Below are positions 1-8,070 of a stretch of DNA of 64,000 nucleotides, in pieces. The position numbers were made by a program, and so were the translations under genes. Numbering within the stretch: the first letter of the stretch is position 1; each line of letters begins with the position of its first letter. The stretch lies in contig NZ_CP054257.1 of the NCBI RefSeq assembly GCF_017893945.1, forward strand, positions 2,542,001 through 2,606,000, in the 5' to 3' direction. The notes below the pieces were generated by a model. That model was not told the DNA's origin. It worked only from the letters and a program-made list of their open reading frames with translations, and made no database searches. The DNA comes from Treponema parvum (GTDB lineage Bacteria > Spirochaetota > Spirochaetia > Treponematales > Treponemataceae).

Positions 1-1108
1 CGAATTGTATGCGGGATCCGTCAATCAGGACGTATTTGAAATGCGCGCTCGCGGTTACAAATCGAGCTTGGAAAAGGCCTTGTACAAGGATAAGGTTCCG
101 ACGAGCGTCTATCACAATCTCATAGAAACCGTTCATAAAAACCTTCCCGCGCTGCACAGGTTTTACGCGCTTCGCAAAAAAGTTCTTAAACTTGACGAAC
201 TTCGCCACTATGATGTATACGCTCCTCTTGTAAAAACGGTGGACGTTAAAATTTCATATGACGAGGCCGTCGATATTTGTAAAAATGCTCTTTCCGTTTT
301 GGGCGGCGAGTACACCGATATTCTCTGCGGCGGGCTTAAAAACGGCTGGGTAGACCGCTATGAAAACAAGGGAAAAAGAAGCGGCGCGTTTTCATCGGGA
401 GCTTACACGGGTTATCCTTACATTCTTATGAATTATAAGGATACTGTCATACGCGACGTCTTTACACTGGCGCATGAAGGCGGACACTCGATGCATTCTT
501 GGTATTCCGCGCACAACAACCCTTTTATGCAATATAATTATACGATCTTTGAAGCGGAAGTTGCGTCTACGTTTAACGAAGAGCTCGTGTTCAGGTATCT
601 TTTTAAAAACGCAAAAGGCGACGAAATGAAAACCTACCTTTCGGCTATGAGGGCGTGCGACATTACGGCCACTCTTTACCGGCAGACTATGTTTGCCGAG
701 TACGAGCTTAAAACGCACGAACTTGTGGAAAACGGAACACCGCTTTCTGCAAAAGTTCTTAGAAAAACTTACCGAGCCCTATTGGAACAGTATTTCGGTC
801 CTGAAATGTGTTTTGAGCCCAACAGCGACATGGAAGGGCTTAGAATACCGCATTTTTATTCCGCATTTTATGTGTATAAATACGCTACGGGAATATCGGC
901 TGCGCTTGCTCTTGCGGACAGGGTGTTGAACGGCGGTCAAAAAGAAAAAGACGATTATTTCAAATTTTTAAAGGCGGGCGGAACTTATTATCCGATAGAA
1001 ACTCTAAAAGTCGCAGGGGTGGATATGTCGAGTGCCGCTCCGGTGCAAGCTGCGCTTGACGTGTTTACGCAATTAATTGCGCAGCTTGAAAATATGCTCA
1101 AGATTTAG
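1..1108 (+). CDS. pepF: Oligoendopeptidase F, C-terminal part (M3 metallopeptidase)
   Basis: Zinc oligopeptidase of the M3 family that degrades short peptides in the cytoplasm. The frame is already open at the window edge, so the N-terminus is missing and no start is visible; about 368 codons remain of a family usually near 600. The HEGGH zinc motif lies at codons 157-161 counted from base 5, followed by the downstream Glu region (FEAEVASTFNEE) that supplies the third zinc ligand. The C-terminal helical part, including the substrate-contact stretch around HFYSAFYVYKYATG, is intact to the stop. Followed on the same strand by the adenosine deaminase gene after 57 bases. Family assignment is firm; substrate range cannot be told. 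Confidence 0.93.
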   Translation, partial: ELYAGSVNQDVFEMRARGYKSSLEKALYKDKVPTSVYHNLIETVHKNLPALHRFYALRKKVLKLDELRHYDVYAPLVKTVDVKISYDEAVDICKNALSVLGGEYTDILCGGLKNGWVDRYENKGKRSGAFSSGAYTGYPYILMNYKDTVIRDVFTLAHEGGHSMHSWYSAHNNPFMQYNYTIFEAEVASTFNEELVFRYLFKNAKGDEMKTYLSAMRACDITATLYRQTMFAEYELKTHELVENGTPLSAKVLRKTYRALLEQYFGPEMCFEPNSDMEGLRIPHFYSAFYVYKYATGISAALALADRVLNGGQKEKDDYFKFLKAGGTYYPIETLKVAGVDMSSAAPVQAALDVFTQLIAQLENMLKI

Positions 1109-1165
1109 TACCGTTATACCGATGCTATAGATATACAAGTCTGTATAAACTCACGGGGGCATTCG

Positions 1166-2194
1166 TTGGAAAAAGAATTATTTTATTCTTTTATGAAAAA
1201 AATACCGAAGGCGGAAATTCATCTTCACATTGAAGCCGTAGCCAAACTTCATTCCATAGAAAAACTTTATGAAAAACGATTTGGAAAAAAAATAACGGAT
1301 GCCGAACGGGACTCTTTTTTTTCATATACGGATCTTAACGGTTTTATTCAGGCCTTTTTAAAAGTTCAGGATCTGTTTTTGTCCGTCGACGATTTCAATT
1401 TGGTTTTTGAAGATTTTGCCGAATACTTGTCTGAAGATAATATCGTTTATTGCGAAGCCTTCTTTGCTCCTTCAGCCTTTATAAAAAAAGGTTTTAACTA
1501 CAAGGACATGATCGACGTCTTTACCAAAAATATAGTAAAGATAAAGCGGAAAAAAAACATAACGATAAAGCTTCTTCTCGACGTGTCGAGAACGTTCGGC
1601 TGTGAAAACGCAATGCGGAATTACGCTCTTTTAAAGCAATTTCCCTGCGAACATATCTTAGGCATAGGGCTCGGCGGAGCCGAACAAAAAGGACCTGCGC
1701 GCGAGTTCGAGCCTGTTTTTACACAGGCGCACAAGGACGGTTTTCACGCTGTGGCTCACGCAGGAGAAGACGTAGGGCCGGAATCCGTGTGGGATTCAAT
1801 AAATCTTTTGCATGCCGAAAGAATAGGGCACGGAATTACGTCCGTAGAGGATCCCAAGCTTGTAGATTATTTAAAAGACACGCAGCTTCCGCTTGAAATT
1901 TGCCCCACAAGCAATGTGTTTACAAAAAAAGTGGTTAAAAAGATTGAAGATCATCCTATAAGGCAGCTTTACGATAAAAATGTTCTTGTAACCGTGAATA
2001 CGGACGATCCGGTGTTTTTTAAAGTCGGCCTTATAGACGAATACTGGAATCTTTACAGCAAACTGAATTTTACTATGGATGAAATCAAACAGCTCGTCAT
2101 AAACGGTTTTAATTCAACCTTCCTATCTGATGCCGAAAAAAAATCATACATTAAAAACGTAAAAGCCGCGTGGAAAAAAGCATCCGCCGAATAA
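1166..2194 (+). CDS. add: Adenosine deaminase family protein
   Basis: Metal-dependent purine-nucleoside deaminase of the amidohydrolase superfamily, most likely adenosine to inosine for purine salvage. With the TTG start, zinc ligands H19/H21 (HLH), the HAGE motif at 198-201, GHG around H222 and the TDDP aspartates at 280-281 are all present. Length (342 aa) is normal. Two sites differ from the textbook enzyme: HIEA where HLDG/HLEG is usual, and GLGGAE in place of the LAGDE segment, so substrate preference (adenosine versus adenine) is uncertain. The start is uncertain: TTG at 1166, or ATG at 1193, which removes nine residues. Neither has a good Shine-Dalgarno, although a G-run lies upstream of the TTG. 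Confidence 0.87.
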   Translation: MEKELFYSFMKKIPKAEIHLHIEAVAKLHSIEKLYEKRFGKKITDAERDSFFSYTDLNGFIQAFLKVQDLFLSVDDFNLVFEDFAEYLSEDNIVYCEAFFAPSAFIKKGFNYKDMIDVFTKNIVKIKRKKNITIKLLLDVSRTFGCENAMRNYALLKQFPCEHILGIGLGGAEQKGPAREFEPVFTQAHKDGFHAVAHAGEDVGPESVWDSINLLHAERIGHGITSVEDPKLVDYLKDTQLPLEICPTSNVFTKKVVKKIEDHPIRQLYDKNVLVTVNTDDPVFFKVGLIDEYWNLYSKLNFTMDEIKQLVINGFNSTFLSDAEKKSYIKNVKAAWKKASAE

Positions 2195-2214
2195 ACAGAT
2201 AATCGCTGCCGAAT

Positions 2215-2249
2215 AAGCGTGTGCCGTCGGGCGCACAGCAACGCTTTTT
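2215..2249 (+). terminator. Stem-loop terminator after add
   Basis: AAGCGT (2215-2220) pairs with ACGCTT (2241-2246), with a second GTGC/GCAC stem nested inside, and the structure runs into a T-tract on the plus strand. It sits between add and the convergent TPM gene. Confidence 0.55.
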
Positions 2250-2297
2250 CCGGCCTGCAGTCGCCCTGTAAAATACTTATAAACTGTAAAACGCCTG

Positions 2298-3122
2298 TTA
2301 CCAGCTGCCGCTGGCTCCTCCTCCGCCGAAACTTCCGCCGCCGCCGCTAAAACCGCCTCCCGAACTATGTCTCGAGCCGCCAAATCCTGTTGAACCGTCG
2401 AACCCTCCGAGACCTCCTAAAAAAACGCTTCTGCCTAATCCCCCGTATCCAGTTCTCGAGGCAGATGAACCAAATGTTCCTTGCGGATTTGAACGCGGCT
2501 TGAATTTGGAAGCTATTCCCATTATGAATATTAAAAAGTATATTACCAAAAAAGCGAAAACCGGCAGCGGAAGGCCGTCTTTTTCTTCTGTCCCGGTTAT
2601 AAGGGGATTAAGAGAATCCTCGTTTTCCTGAATGTCTTGCCCCGCCGCTTTTAGTACTACGGCGCTAAGCCCTTGTTCGAGTCCTTTTGCGTACGCATCC
2701 TGTCTAAAGTACGGAATCATAACCTGCCTTATTATAAGACCGCAGTATGCGTCCGTAAGAACTCCTTCAAGCCCGTAGCCAACTTCTATGCGCACCTTGT
2801 GTTCGTTCAACGCAAGCAACATGAGAACGCCGTTGTCCTTTCCTTTTTGTCCGAGTTTCCAGTTTTCCGCCACGCGCATGCTGAAAGATTCTATTTCTTC
2901 TCCGTTTAGGGATTTGACGGTTAAAAGAGCGACTTGTATTCCCGTTTTTTCGTTTACATTGTTGAGGTAAGATGACATCTTTTCCTTTGCCGTTGCGGTC
3001 AATATATTTGCGGTATCTGTTACGGCTCCTTCCATCTTAGGTATAGAATTTTCTTTTGCGTGTACGCTTGTAAATATGAATAAAGTTAAAATTATCATAT
3101 TCAGTTTTTGCCTGTAGTTCAT
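2298..3122 (-). CDS. Secreted TPM-domain protein (YgcG-like)
   Basis: Exported TPM-domain (TPM_phosphatase) protein with a C-terminal membrane anchor and a glycine-serine-rich tail. The chosen ATG at 3122 has GAGG upstream and begins a signal peptide (MNYRQKLNMIILTLFIF). The TPM domain spans roughly residues 25-165 (TGIQVALLTV, KDNGVLMLLA, GYGLEGVLTD). A transmembrane helix lies near residues 190-210, and the last ~60 residues are Gly/Ser-rich and end in SGSW, typical of YgcG proteins. It is the last gene of a lemA-TPM-TPM operon. TPM domains have been linked to acid phosphatase activity and to membrane-protein assembly; the role here is unknown. Confidence 0.85.
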   Translation of the reverse strand: MNYRQKLNMIILTLFIFTSVHAKENSIPKMEGAVTDTANILTATAKEKMSSYLNNVNEKTGIQVALLTVKSLNGEEIESFSMRVAENWKLGQKGKDNGVLMLLALNEHKVRIEVGYGLEGVLTDAYCGLIIRQVMIPYFRQDAYAKGLEQGLSAVVLKAAGQDIQENEDSLNPLITGTEEKDGLPLPVFAFLVIYFLIFIMGIASKFKPRSNPQGTFGSSASRTGYGGLGRSVFLGGLGGFDGSTGFGGSRHSSGGGFSGGGGSFGGGGASGSW

Positions 3123-3193
3123 CTTAACCTCGCGAGATTTAATGTTCGCTCTGTGTGCGGCCGCATTCCGCCGGCACAACGTTGGCGGGCAAG

Positions 3194-3889
3194 TCACAAA
3201 ACCGCTAATCCGTCCGGCAATTCGGAGCGGTCTTCATTTTTTTTAGGAAAGTGCTTTGCCAAAAGAACGCCGCATTCTTCCAGAGCGCAGAGAAAGGCCT
3301 TTTCGCCCGATCCCTTTCCCAAATCCGAAGCGAGTTTTGCCGCTATTTTATCCCATACCGCCTGTTCTATTTTTTGCGCAATTCCCGTGTCGGCCAAAAT
3401 AAAGACGTGTTTTTCAAGGTAAGAGGCAAAGATAAGCACTCCCGATCTGTCGCTTGTCTTGTATACGCCGCTTTCGGAAAAATAGCGCAAGGCTCTTTCG
3501 TATACGCTTTGCCTAAAGACGCTTTTGGGCACTATCAGGCGGTCGATCGCTCTGATATTTGCAAGAAAAAAAACCGCGATGATCGCCGATAAAATTCCGC
3601 ATCCGTATACAAAGGGCATGTACCATGCGGGAACTACCCAAAAAAACCGTGCGGAAAACTGCATGATATTTTTTGCAAAGGGTAAAAGGAGCGCAAAAAA
3701 TACCGCCGAAGCTATTACGGCTGCAAAAAGTTCCCAAAACGCATAGGAAGAACTTTCCGCCGTCAGAGCCAAAGCTATTTCACCGCTCGTTGCGCTTTCG
3801 ATCTTTTGAACGGAGCTTTTTATAACTGCAAAAGCTCTTTCGTTCAATCCGAGATCCTTTAACATTTTGCCGGTTTTCATAGATTTCAT
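3194..3889 (-). CDS. TPM-domain membrane protein (COG3762-like)
   Basis: Second TPM-domain protein of the operon, 231 aa. It lacks a signal peptide and instead has two hydrophobic helices near residues 50-75 and 85-110 that interrupt the TPM fold, followed by a cytoplasmic or periplasmic remainder with SGVLIFASYLEKHVFILAD. This arrangement is the usual partner of a YgcG-type protein and LemA. The start at 3889 is the first in-frame ATG; another ATG three codons later is possible, and the ribosome site (GGAT) is weak. lemA ends 27 bases upstream and the secreted TPM gene begins 71 bases downstream. Function not established. Confidence 0.8.
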   Translation of the reverse strand: MKSMKTGKMLKDLGLNERAFAVIKSSVQKIESATSGEIALALTAESSSYAFWELFAAVIASAVFFALLLPFAKNIMQFSARFFWVVPAWYMPFVYGCGILSAIIAVFFLANIRAIDRLIVPKSVFRQSVYERALRYFSESGVYKTSDRSGVLIFASYLEKHVFILADTGIAQKIEQAVWDKIAAKLASDLGKGSGEKAFLCALEECGVLLAKHFPKKNEDRSELPDGLAVL

Positions 3890-3916
3890 TTTATCCGATT
3901 TGCCTGAAAAAACGGA

Positions 3917-4525
3917 TTAAAAACTAACCTGCGGAGCCGTCTGCGCCGCGTCCGATGCCGTAAAATACTGTTTTGCCCTAAAGCCCGACATATTCGCTAT
4001 GATAACGCGCGGAAATTGCCGGATGAACGTATTGTATTGCTGGGCGGCATCGTTAAAACGCTTTCGCTCCGTTGAAATACGATTTTCGGTTCCTTCCAGC
4101 TGATCCTGAAGCGCCAAAAAATTGGAGTCGGCTTTAAGGGCCGGATAGTTTTCAGTTATCATCAAAAGCCGCTGCAAACTCGAACTTAGATTGTTTTGGA
4201 TTTGCTGATATTTTTTAAAACTTTCAGGGTCGTCCAAAACGTTACTGTCTATGTTTACGGTTCCGCCCGCCGCAGCGCGTGCTTTTGCAACATTTTCATA
4301 TACTTCGCTTTCGTGAGAGGCATAAGCTTTTACCGTCGCCACAAGGTTGGGAATAAGATCCATGCGCCGCTGATATTGGTTTTGAACCTGCGCCCATTGG
4401 CTTGTCACGGCCTCGTCCATTTCTACCATACGGTTGTAATTGCCCGTCCAAAATCTGTAAAAACTTAAGCCGATTATCGCTATCGCCGCCAAGACGATAA
4501 GAAGCAGCTTTGTCCCTTTTTTCAT
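3917..4525 (-). CDS. lemA: LemA family protein
   Basis: LemA-family membrane-anchored helical protein, 202 aa, the usual length. A single N-terminal helix (residues 5-25) anchors it, and the rest is coiled helical bundle with the family signature segments NQYQRRMDLIPNLVATVK, ALQDQLEGTENRI and RFNDAAQQYN. The ATG has a clear AGGAG seven bases upstream. It is the first gene of the lemA-TPM-TPM operon. A candidate promoter with TTGACT and TAATTT hexamers lies about 70 bases upstream. Biochemical role unknown; family identity is certain. Confidence 0.93.
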   Translation of the reverse strand: MKKGTKLLLIVLAAIAIIGLSFYRFWTGNYNRMVEMDEAVTSQWAQVQNQYQRRMDLIPNLVATVKAYASHESEVYENVAKARAAAGGTVNIDSNVLDDPESFKKYQQIQNNLSSSLQRLLMITENYPALKADSNFLALQDQLEGTENRISTERKRFNDAAQQYNTFIRQFPRVIIANMSGFRAKQYFTASDAAQTAPQVSF

Positions 4526-4595
4526 TGAAAACTCTCCTGTGGGAACATATAAAAATCGCTGAAGGCGGATTTTTTCAAGATGCCCCTATTCTTAA

Positions 4596-4624
4596 AAATT
4601 AAGGATCATACGGATTATAGTCAA
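4596..4624 (-). promoter_or_regulatory. Candidate promoter for lemA operon
   Basis: On the minus strand, TTGACT (4624-4619), a 17-base spacer and TAATTT (4601-4596). This gives a leader of about 65 bases before a Shine-Dalgarno-led start, unlike the leaderless promoters elsewhere in the window. The -10 is a weak match. Confidence 0.4.
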
Positions 4625-4652
4625 TAGATTCGTTAAAGTTTTAGGCGAATCC

Positions 4653-6024
4653 CTAATTCTTCAAACAACCAATCGGAACAACCAGAACTCCGTCCTCTCT
4701 TTTGTACGCATACCGGCCGACTCCGGTTAAAACCATCAAGAACGAAGGCTCTTTCATCTTGGAAGTATCAATTTTGGAGCCTAGCTTTTTCAAATTTTCT
4801 GCACCTTCTTCTATACAGATTATCGCCACCGAGCTTTATTTCAATTAAACCATATTTACTATTTCTCAGATGAATAACTGCATCACATTCCAAACCTGTG
4901 TTATCGCGATAATGATAAACTGAACCGTCAAGGCTTTCTGCAAATACACGCAAATCACGGACACAAAGAGTTTCAAAGAAAAGCCCGCAGGTGTTCAAAT
5001 CATTCAGCAAATCTTCAGGTCCGATTCCAAGACTTGCAACGGCAATTGAAGGGTCAACATAGTAACGAGTATCAGATGTTCGGATTGTAGATTTTGAGCG
5101 TAGATTAGGATTCCATGCCGTCATATCTTCAATCACAAAGATTTTTTTTAAGGCTTCTATATAGGTGTGAACAGTATCTTCATTTACGCTGGAAACATCG
5201 TTTGCCAGAATGTCATTTGCAACTACTGTTGTTGCAATCCGGCTGCCTTGATTACGTGCAAACGAACGCATTATCCGCTTTACGCGCTCTTCATTTTTTG
5301 TGCTTCCATCAGCCCGATTTATATCATATTTTACAACTCCGTCATAATAATCAAATGCCTGCTGTAAAGCCGGTTTTTCATTCAAATCAATTGCTCCAGG
5401 CCATCCGCCACGGCAGATTAAGAAAGCGAGTTTCTCTATATTATTATGATTCTCTCCATCTACATCAAGATTACCGTTAAACAGTTCTTTTAAGCTGACT
5501 TCGCCCGATGATTCTCCTGATTCAAATAGCGACATCGGTCTCATCAAAAGCCATGAAAATCGGCCTGTACCGGAATGAGTGATTTCTTTAGTATCCGGAG
5601 GAACCGCCGAACCTGTAAGGATGAACTGTCCCATTTTAGCGCGCCGATCTACTTCATATCTTATTGTATCCCAGAGAGAAGGTGCCAGCTGCCATTCATC
5701 AATAAGGCGGGGAACTTCCCCCTTTAAGAGTCTCAGCGGATTTAATTTTGCAAGGTTTAGATACTGCTCTTTTTCTGTAGGATTGTCCATGCGCAAAACA
5801 CTTGCAGATTTCTGTACAGCAGTTGTTGTTTTGCCGCACCATTTAGGGCCTTCTATGAGAACAGCTCCTTTTGCTTCGAGTTTATCTTGTAAGATTGTAT
5901 CAACAATACGAGTTCTATATTTATTATTGCATTTTTCGGCGTTTTGTAAAGATATTTTTCGGCGAGTTGGAATGATTTTTTTCGGCGTCTTAGCTGGCTT
6001 TTATTCGGTGAGTCGACGTATCAT
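4653..6024 (-). pseudogene. DUF4143-type AAA ATPase, frameshifted
   Basis: Predicted ATPase of the AAA/DUF4143 family. The open frame from 6000 encodes a Walker A motif (GPKWCGKTTT, near 5830), a LIDEWQ Walker B region and a PMSLFES segment, then an EIKLGG nuclease-like C-terminal motif. One extra T at 4815 (minus strand) shifts the frame. Skipping it restores IEEGAENLKKL and the expected family C-terminus VVPIGCLKN ending at 4653; without this correction the protein ends early at 4768. The 5' end is also damaged: the only upstream ATG in frame (6024) meets a TAA after seven codons (6003-6001), and no ATG follows until beyond Walker A. Probably a recently inactivated accessory gene; a sequencing error could explain one lesion but hardly both. 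Confidence 0.82.
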
Positions 6025-6062
6025 GTCCTTGCCGTGAATAATAAAAATCTCAGGCCTAACTC

Positions 6063-7049
6063 TTACGTTTTACCGGAACGGTGCAGCCATGTAAGTTCGT
6101 GTTTGTTGTAATTGAGATGCACGATGCGGCTTTCAGGCAGATTTTCAAATTCCTTTATTAAATTCCAATCGATCTTATCCTGCGTTTCCGTTTTTATTTT
6201 CATCTTTATAGTGCAGATCATGTTTTTTGCAAGCCCGCTTTCTACCCATCCTTGAACCCATTTATACAAACGCTCCGGATAGCATATTACGTCGCTGAAC
6301 ACCCAATCGAAGGCTCCCAGTTCTTCGGGTTTTAGGGTAAAGGCGTCGTGTTTTATAAATTTTACAAGCGGATCTTTCATAAGGCCGGGAGCAAGCTCCG
6401 CCCTGTCTACCGCAAGAACGTCGCAGCCGAGCTCCGCAAGCACCCACGTCCAGCCGCCGGGACTTGCGCCCGCGTCAAGGCAGCGGTCTTTCGCTTTAGG
6501 AAACCCCGTACCTAAAAGACAATCGGCCGCGCATAGCGCTTCCTGAAGTTTTAAATAAGCGCGGCTCGGGGGATCTTTGTGATTTTCTTCAAAGTTTATC
6601 GTTCCTGCCGGCAAAAAGCTCGTCGTTTTTGCGGAAGCTATGATAGTATGTTCGTCTATGAGCGTGTACAAGCCTATGGGGCTTTTAGGTATGCAAAAAG
6701 GAAACTTTTTAGGCTTTAAATTTATATAGGGAAGACTTTCTTGAATGAAATTCGAGCGTCTGAACAGCCTGTACGTGTACGGCGCCCAGTTTCTTTGAAT
6801 TTCTTTTAGAGAATTTGCCGCTTCTTTGCAGGAATCGAAATGCAGCAAAAACGGCTCCGTCATTGCAGTTCTACACCAGTAAGGAAGGCTGCCGGCAGGC
6901 CAATCGGAAAAGTAAAGCAGATCGCCGTAGGCGGCGTCGGGCGGCCGTTTTATTCCAAGCCGGTCTCTTAATTCTTCCAAAAAAAGACCTTCCGTTCCGT
7001 GGAACGCTAATAAGGCTGCTCCTGACAGTTTTTCTGTGCGGCAGGACAT
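6063..7049 (-). CDS. RlmM/FtsJ-like rRNA 2'-O-methyltransferase
   Basis: SAM-dependent RNA ribose methyltransferase resembling RlmM, which modifies C2498 of 23S rRNA. The Rossmann SAM site is CLDAGASPGGWTWVL near residues 188-202, followed by DVLAVDRAELAP. The acidic W-V-F-S-D region and a C-terminal TIKMKIK lysine fit the FtsJ K-D-K-E pattern. The N-terminal ~180 residues correspond to the substrate-binding part. It starts five bases after the pilZ stop without its own Shine-Dalgarno, so it is probably translated from the pilZ transcript. Target nucleotide is inferred, not seen. Confidence 0.82.
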   Translation of the reverse strand: MSCRTEKLSGAALLAFHGTEGLFLEELRDRLGIKRPPDAAYGDLLYFSDWPAGSLPYWCRTAMTEPFLLHFDSCKEAANSLKEIQRNWAPYTYRLFRRSNFIQESLPYINLKPKKFPFCIPKSPIGLYTLIDEHTIIASAKTTSFLPAGTINFEENHKDPPSRAYLKLQEALCAADCLLGTGFPKAKDRCLDAGASPGGWTWVLAELGCDVLAVDRAELAPGLMKDPLVKFIKHDAFTLKPEELGAFDWVFSDVICYPERLYKWVQGWVESGLAKNMICTIKMKIKTETQDKIDWNLIKEFENLPESRIVHLNYNKHELTWLHRSGKT

Positions 7050-7054
7050 AGAAT

Positions 7055-7414
7055 TCAGCTTATAAAATCGTTTTTTAAATCCATTTCGTCATCCGCAAGC
7101 TTTTGAATATAATCGTTAAAACGGGCGGTGTCGGGTGATCGAAGGAATTCAAAACCTATCAAAGTGGAACCGTCGTCTTCTTTAAGCCATTGAGGATGGC
7201 ATATAAGTACGAACAAAAGCGATTTATCCATTTGCGTAAATTTTATTTTAAGCGTATAGTCAAGATCCATATCTATCGTTAAAGAAAGTGGAAAACGCAC
7301 TTTGCAGCCGGACTTGCTTATGTCCGCAAGAGCGCCGTGAATTTGACATATATCGGGAGCTTCGACGCGTGCAAAAGTATTAAAGCGTTCAAATCTCCTC
7401 TGGATCTTTGCCAT
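7055..7414 (-). CDS. PilZ-domain protein (c-di-GMP receptor)
   Basis: Small single-domain PilZ protein of 119 aa. The two c-di-GMP binding motifs are present: RRFER (RxxxR) near residues 6-10 and DISKSG (DxSxxG) near residues 32-37, at the normal spacing. This supports real ligand binding. It is the first gene of a two-gene unit with an RlmM-like methyltransferase. Its promoter abuts the ATG (TTGACG, 17 bases, CATACT, six bases, ATG), so the mRNA is predicted to be leaderless. The nitroreductase gene is divergent. Whether the PilZ protein acts on motility or on the downstream enzyme is unknown. Confidence 0.88.
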   Translation of the reverse strand: MAKIQRRFERFNTFARVEAPDICQIHGALADISKSGCKVRFPLSLTIDMDLDYTLKIKFTQMDKSLLFVLICHPQWLKEDDGSTLIGFEFLRSPDTARFNDYIQKLADDEMDLKNDFIS

Positions 7415-7420
7415 GGATAA

Positions 7421-7449
7421 AGTATGCCTTTTTTATCGATCGCCGTCAA
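7421..7449 (-). promoter_or_regulatory. Leaderless promoter of the PilZ gene
   Basis: Minus strand: TTGACG (7449-7444), 17-base spacer, CATACT (7426-7421), then six bases to the ATG at 7414. No Shine-Dalgarno lies between. The transcription start should fall on the start codon. Confidence 0.68.
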
Positions 7450-7466
7450 GAATAGCCGTAATAATT

Positions 7467-7495
7467 TTGACAATAAAGCGAATACAATGTAAATT
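7467..7495 (+). promoter_or_regulatory. Promoter of the nitroreductase gene
   Basis: Perfect TTGACA (7467-7472), 17-base spacer and TAAATT (7490-7495). The leader is about 35 bases and carries a GGAGG ribosome site. It diverges from the PilZ promoter. Confidence 0.6.
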
Positions 7496-7534
7496 TGTTT
7501 TAACGAACAAAAAATATCAGCTACGGAGGTTTTT

Positions 7535-8056
7535 ATGGAAAACAAGGTTATGGACGCCCTGCTGTCACGGCGCAGCTGCCGCTCTTATACAGGCGAAATG
7601 CCCACATCGGAAGAGTTAAAGGCCATTCTAAACGCGGGACTTTACGCTCCCAGCGGAAAAAACAACCAGACATCCGTAACGGTCTGCGTTACCGATAAAG
7701 CCGTCCGCGACAAATTGTCCTGCCTTAATGCGGAAGTTCTCGGGCGCGACGGCGATCCGTTTTACAGAGCTCCCGCCGTAATAGCTGTTTTAGGCGACAG
7801 CACGTGTCCTCTTTACGTTCAGGACGGCTCTCTTGTAATGCAAAATCTGATGCTGGCCTCTTATTCTTTAGGCCTTGCTACGTGCTGGATAAACAGGGCG
7901 TATGAGGTTTTCCGCTCTCTTGAAGGCAAAAAGATCAAACAGGGATGGAAAATTCCGGAACAATATGAAGGTATAGCGTTCTGCATAGTAGGACATGCTT
8001 CAGGCGCTATGGACGAAGCGAAACCGCGCCGCAGCGGCCGCATTATATTTGTGTAA
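7535..8056 (+). CDS. Nitroreductase family flavoprotein
   Basis: FMN-dependent NAD(P)H oxidoreductase of the nitroreductase family, 173 aa. Visible signatures are the N-terminal SRRSCRSY phosphate-binding stretch of FMN, ILNAGLYAPSGKNNQ, and the mid-protein QNLMLASYSLGLATCWI motif. The start ATG has GGAGG seven bases upstream. Substrate cannot be inferred; candidates are quinones, nitro compounds or flavin itself. It is followed after 14 bases by dgt and may be co-transcribed with it. Confidence 0.9.
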   Translation: MENKVMDALLSRRSCRSYTGEMPTSEELKAILNAGLYAPSGKNNQTSVTVCVTDKAVRDKLSCLNAEVLGRDGDPFYRAPAVIAVLGDSTCPLYVQDGSLVMQNLMLASYSLGLATCWINRAYEVFRSLEGKKIKQGWKIPEQYEGIAFCIVGHASGAMDEAKPRRSGRIIFV

Positions 8057-8070
8057 CTTCGACGACTAAA

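Noticed and set aside
7495-7510. TTGTT-TTAACG-AACAA inverted repeat before the nitroreductase gene, as a Rex site
   Set aside because: Half-sites are two bases closer than the Rex spacing and lack the TG-A/TCA bases.
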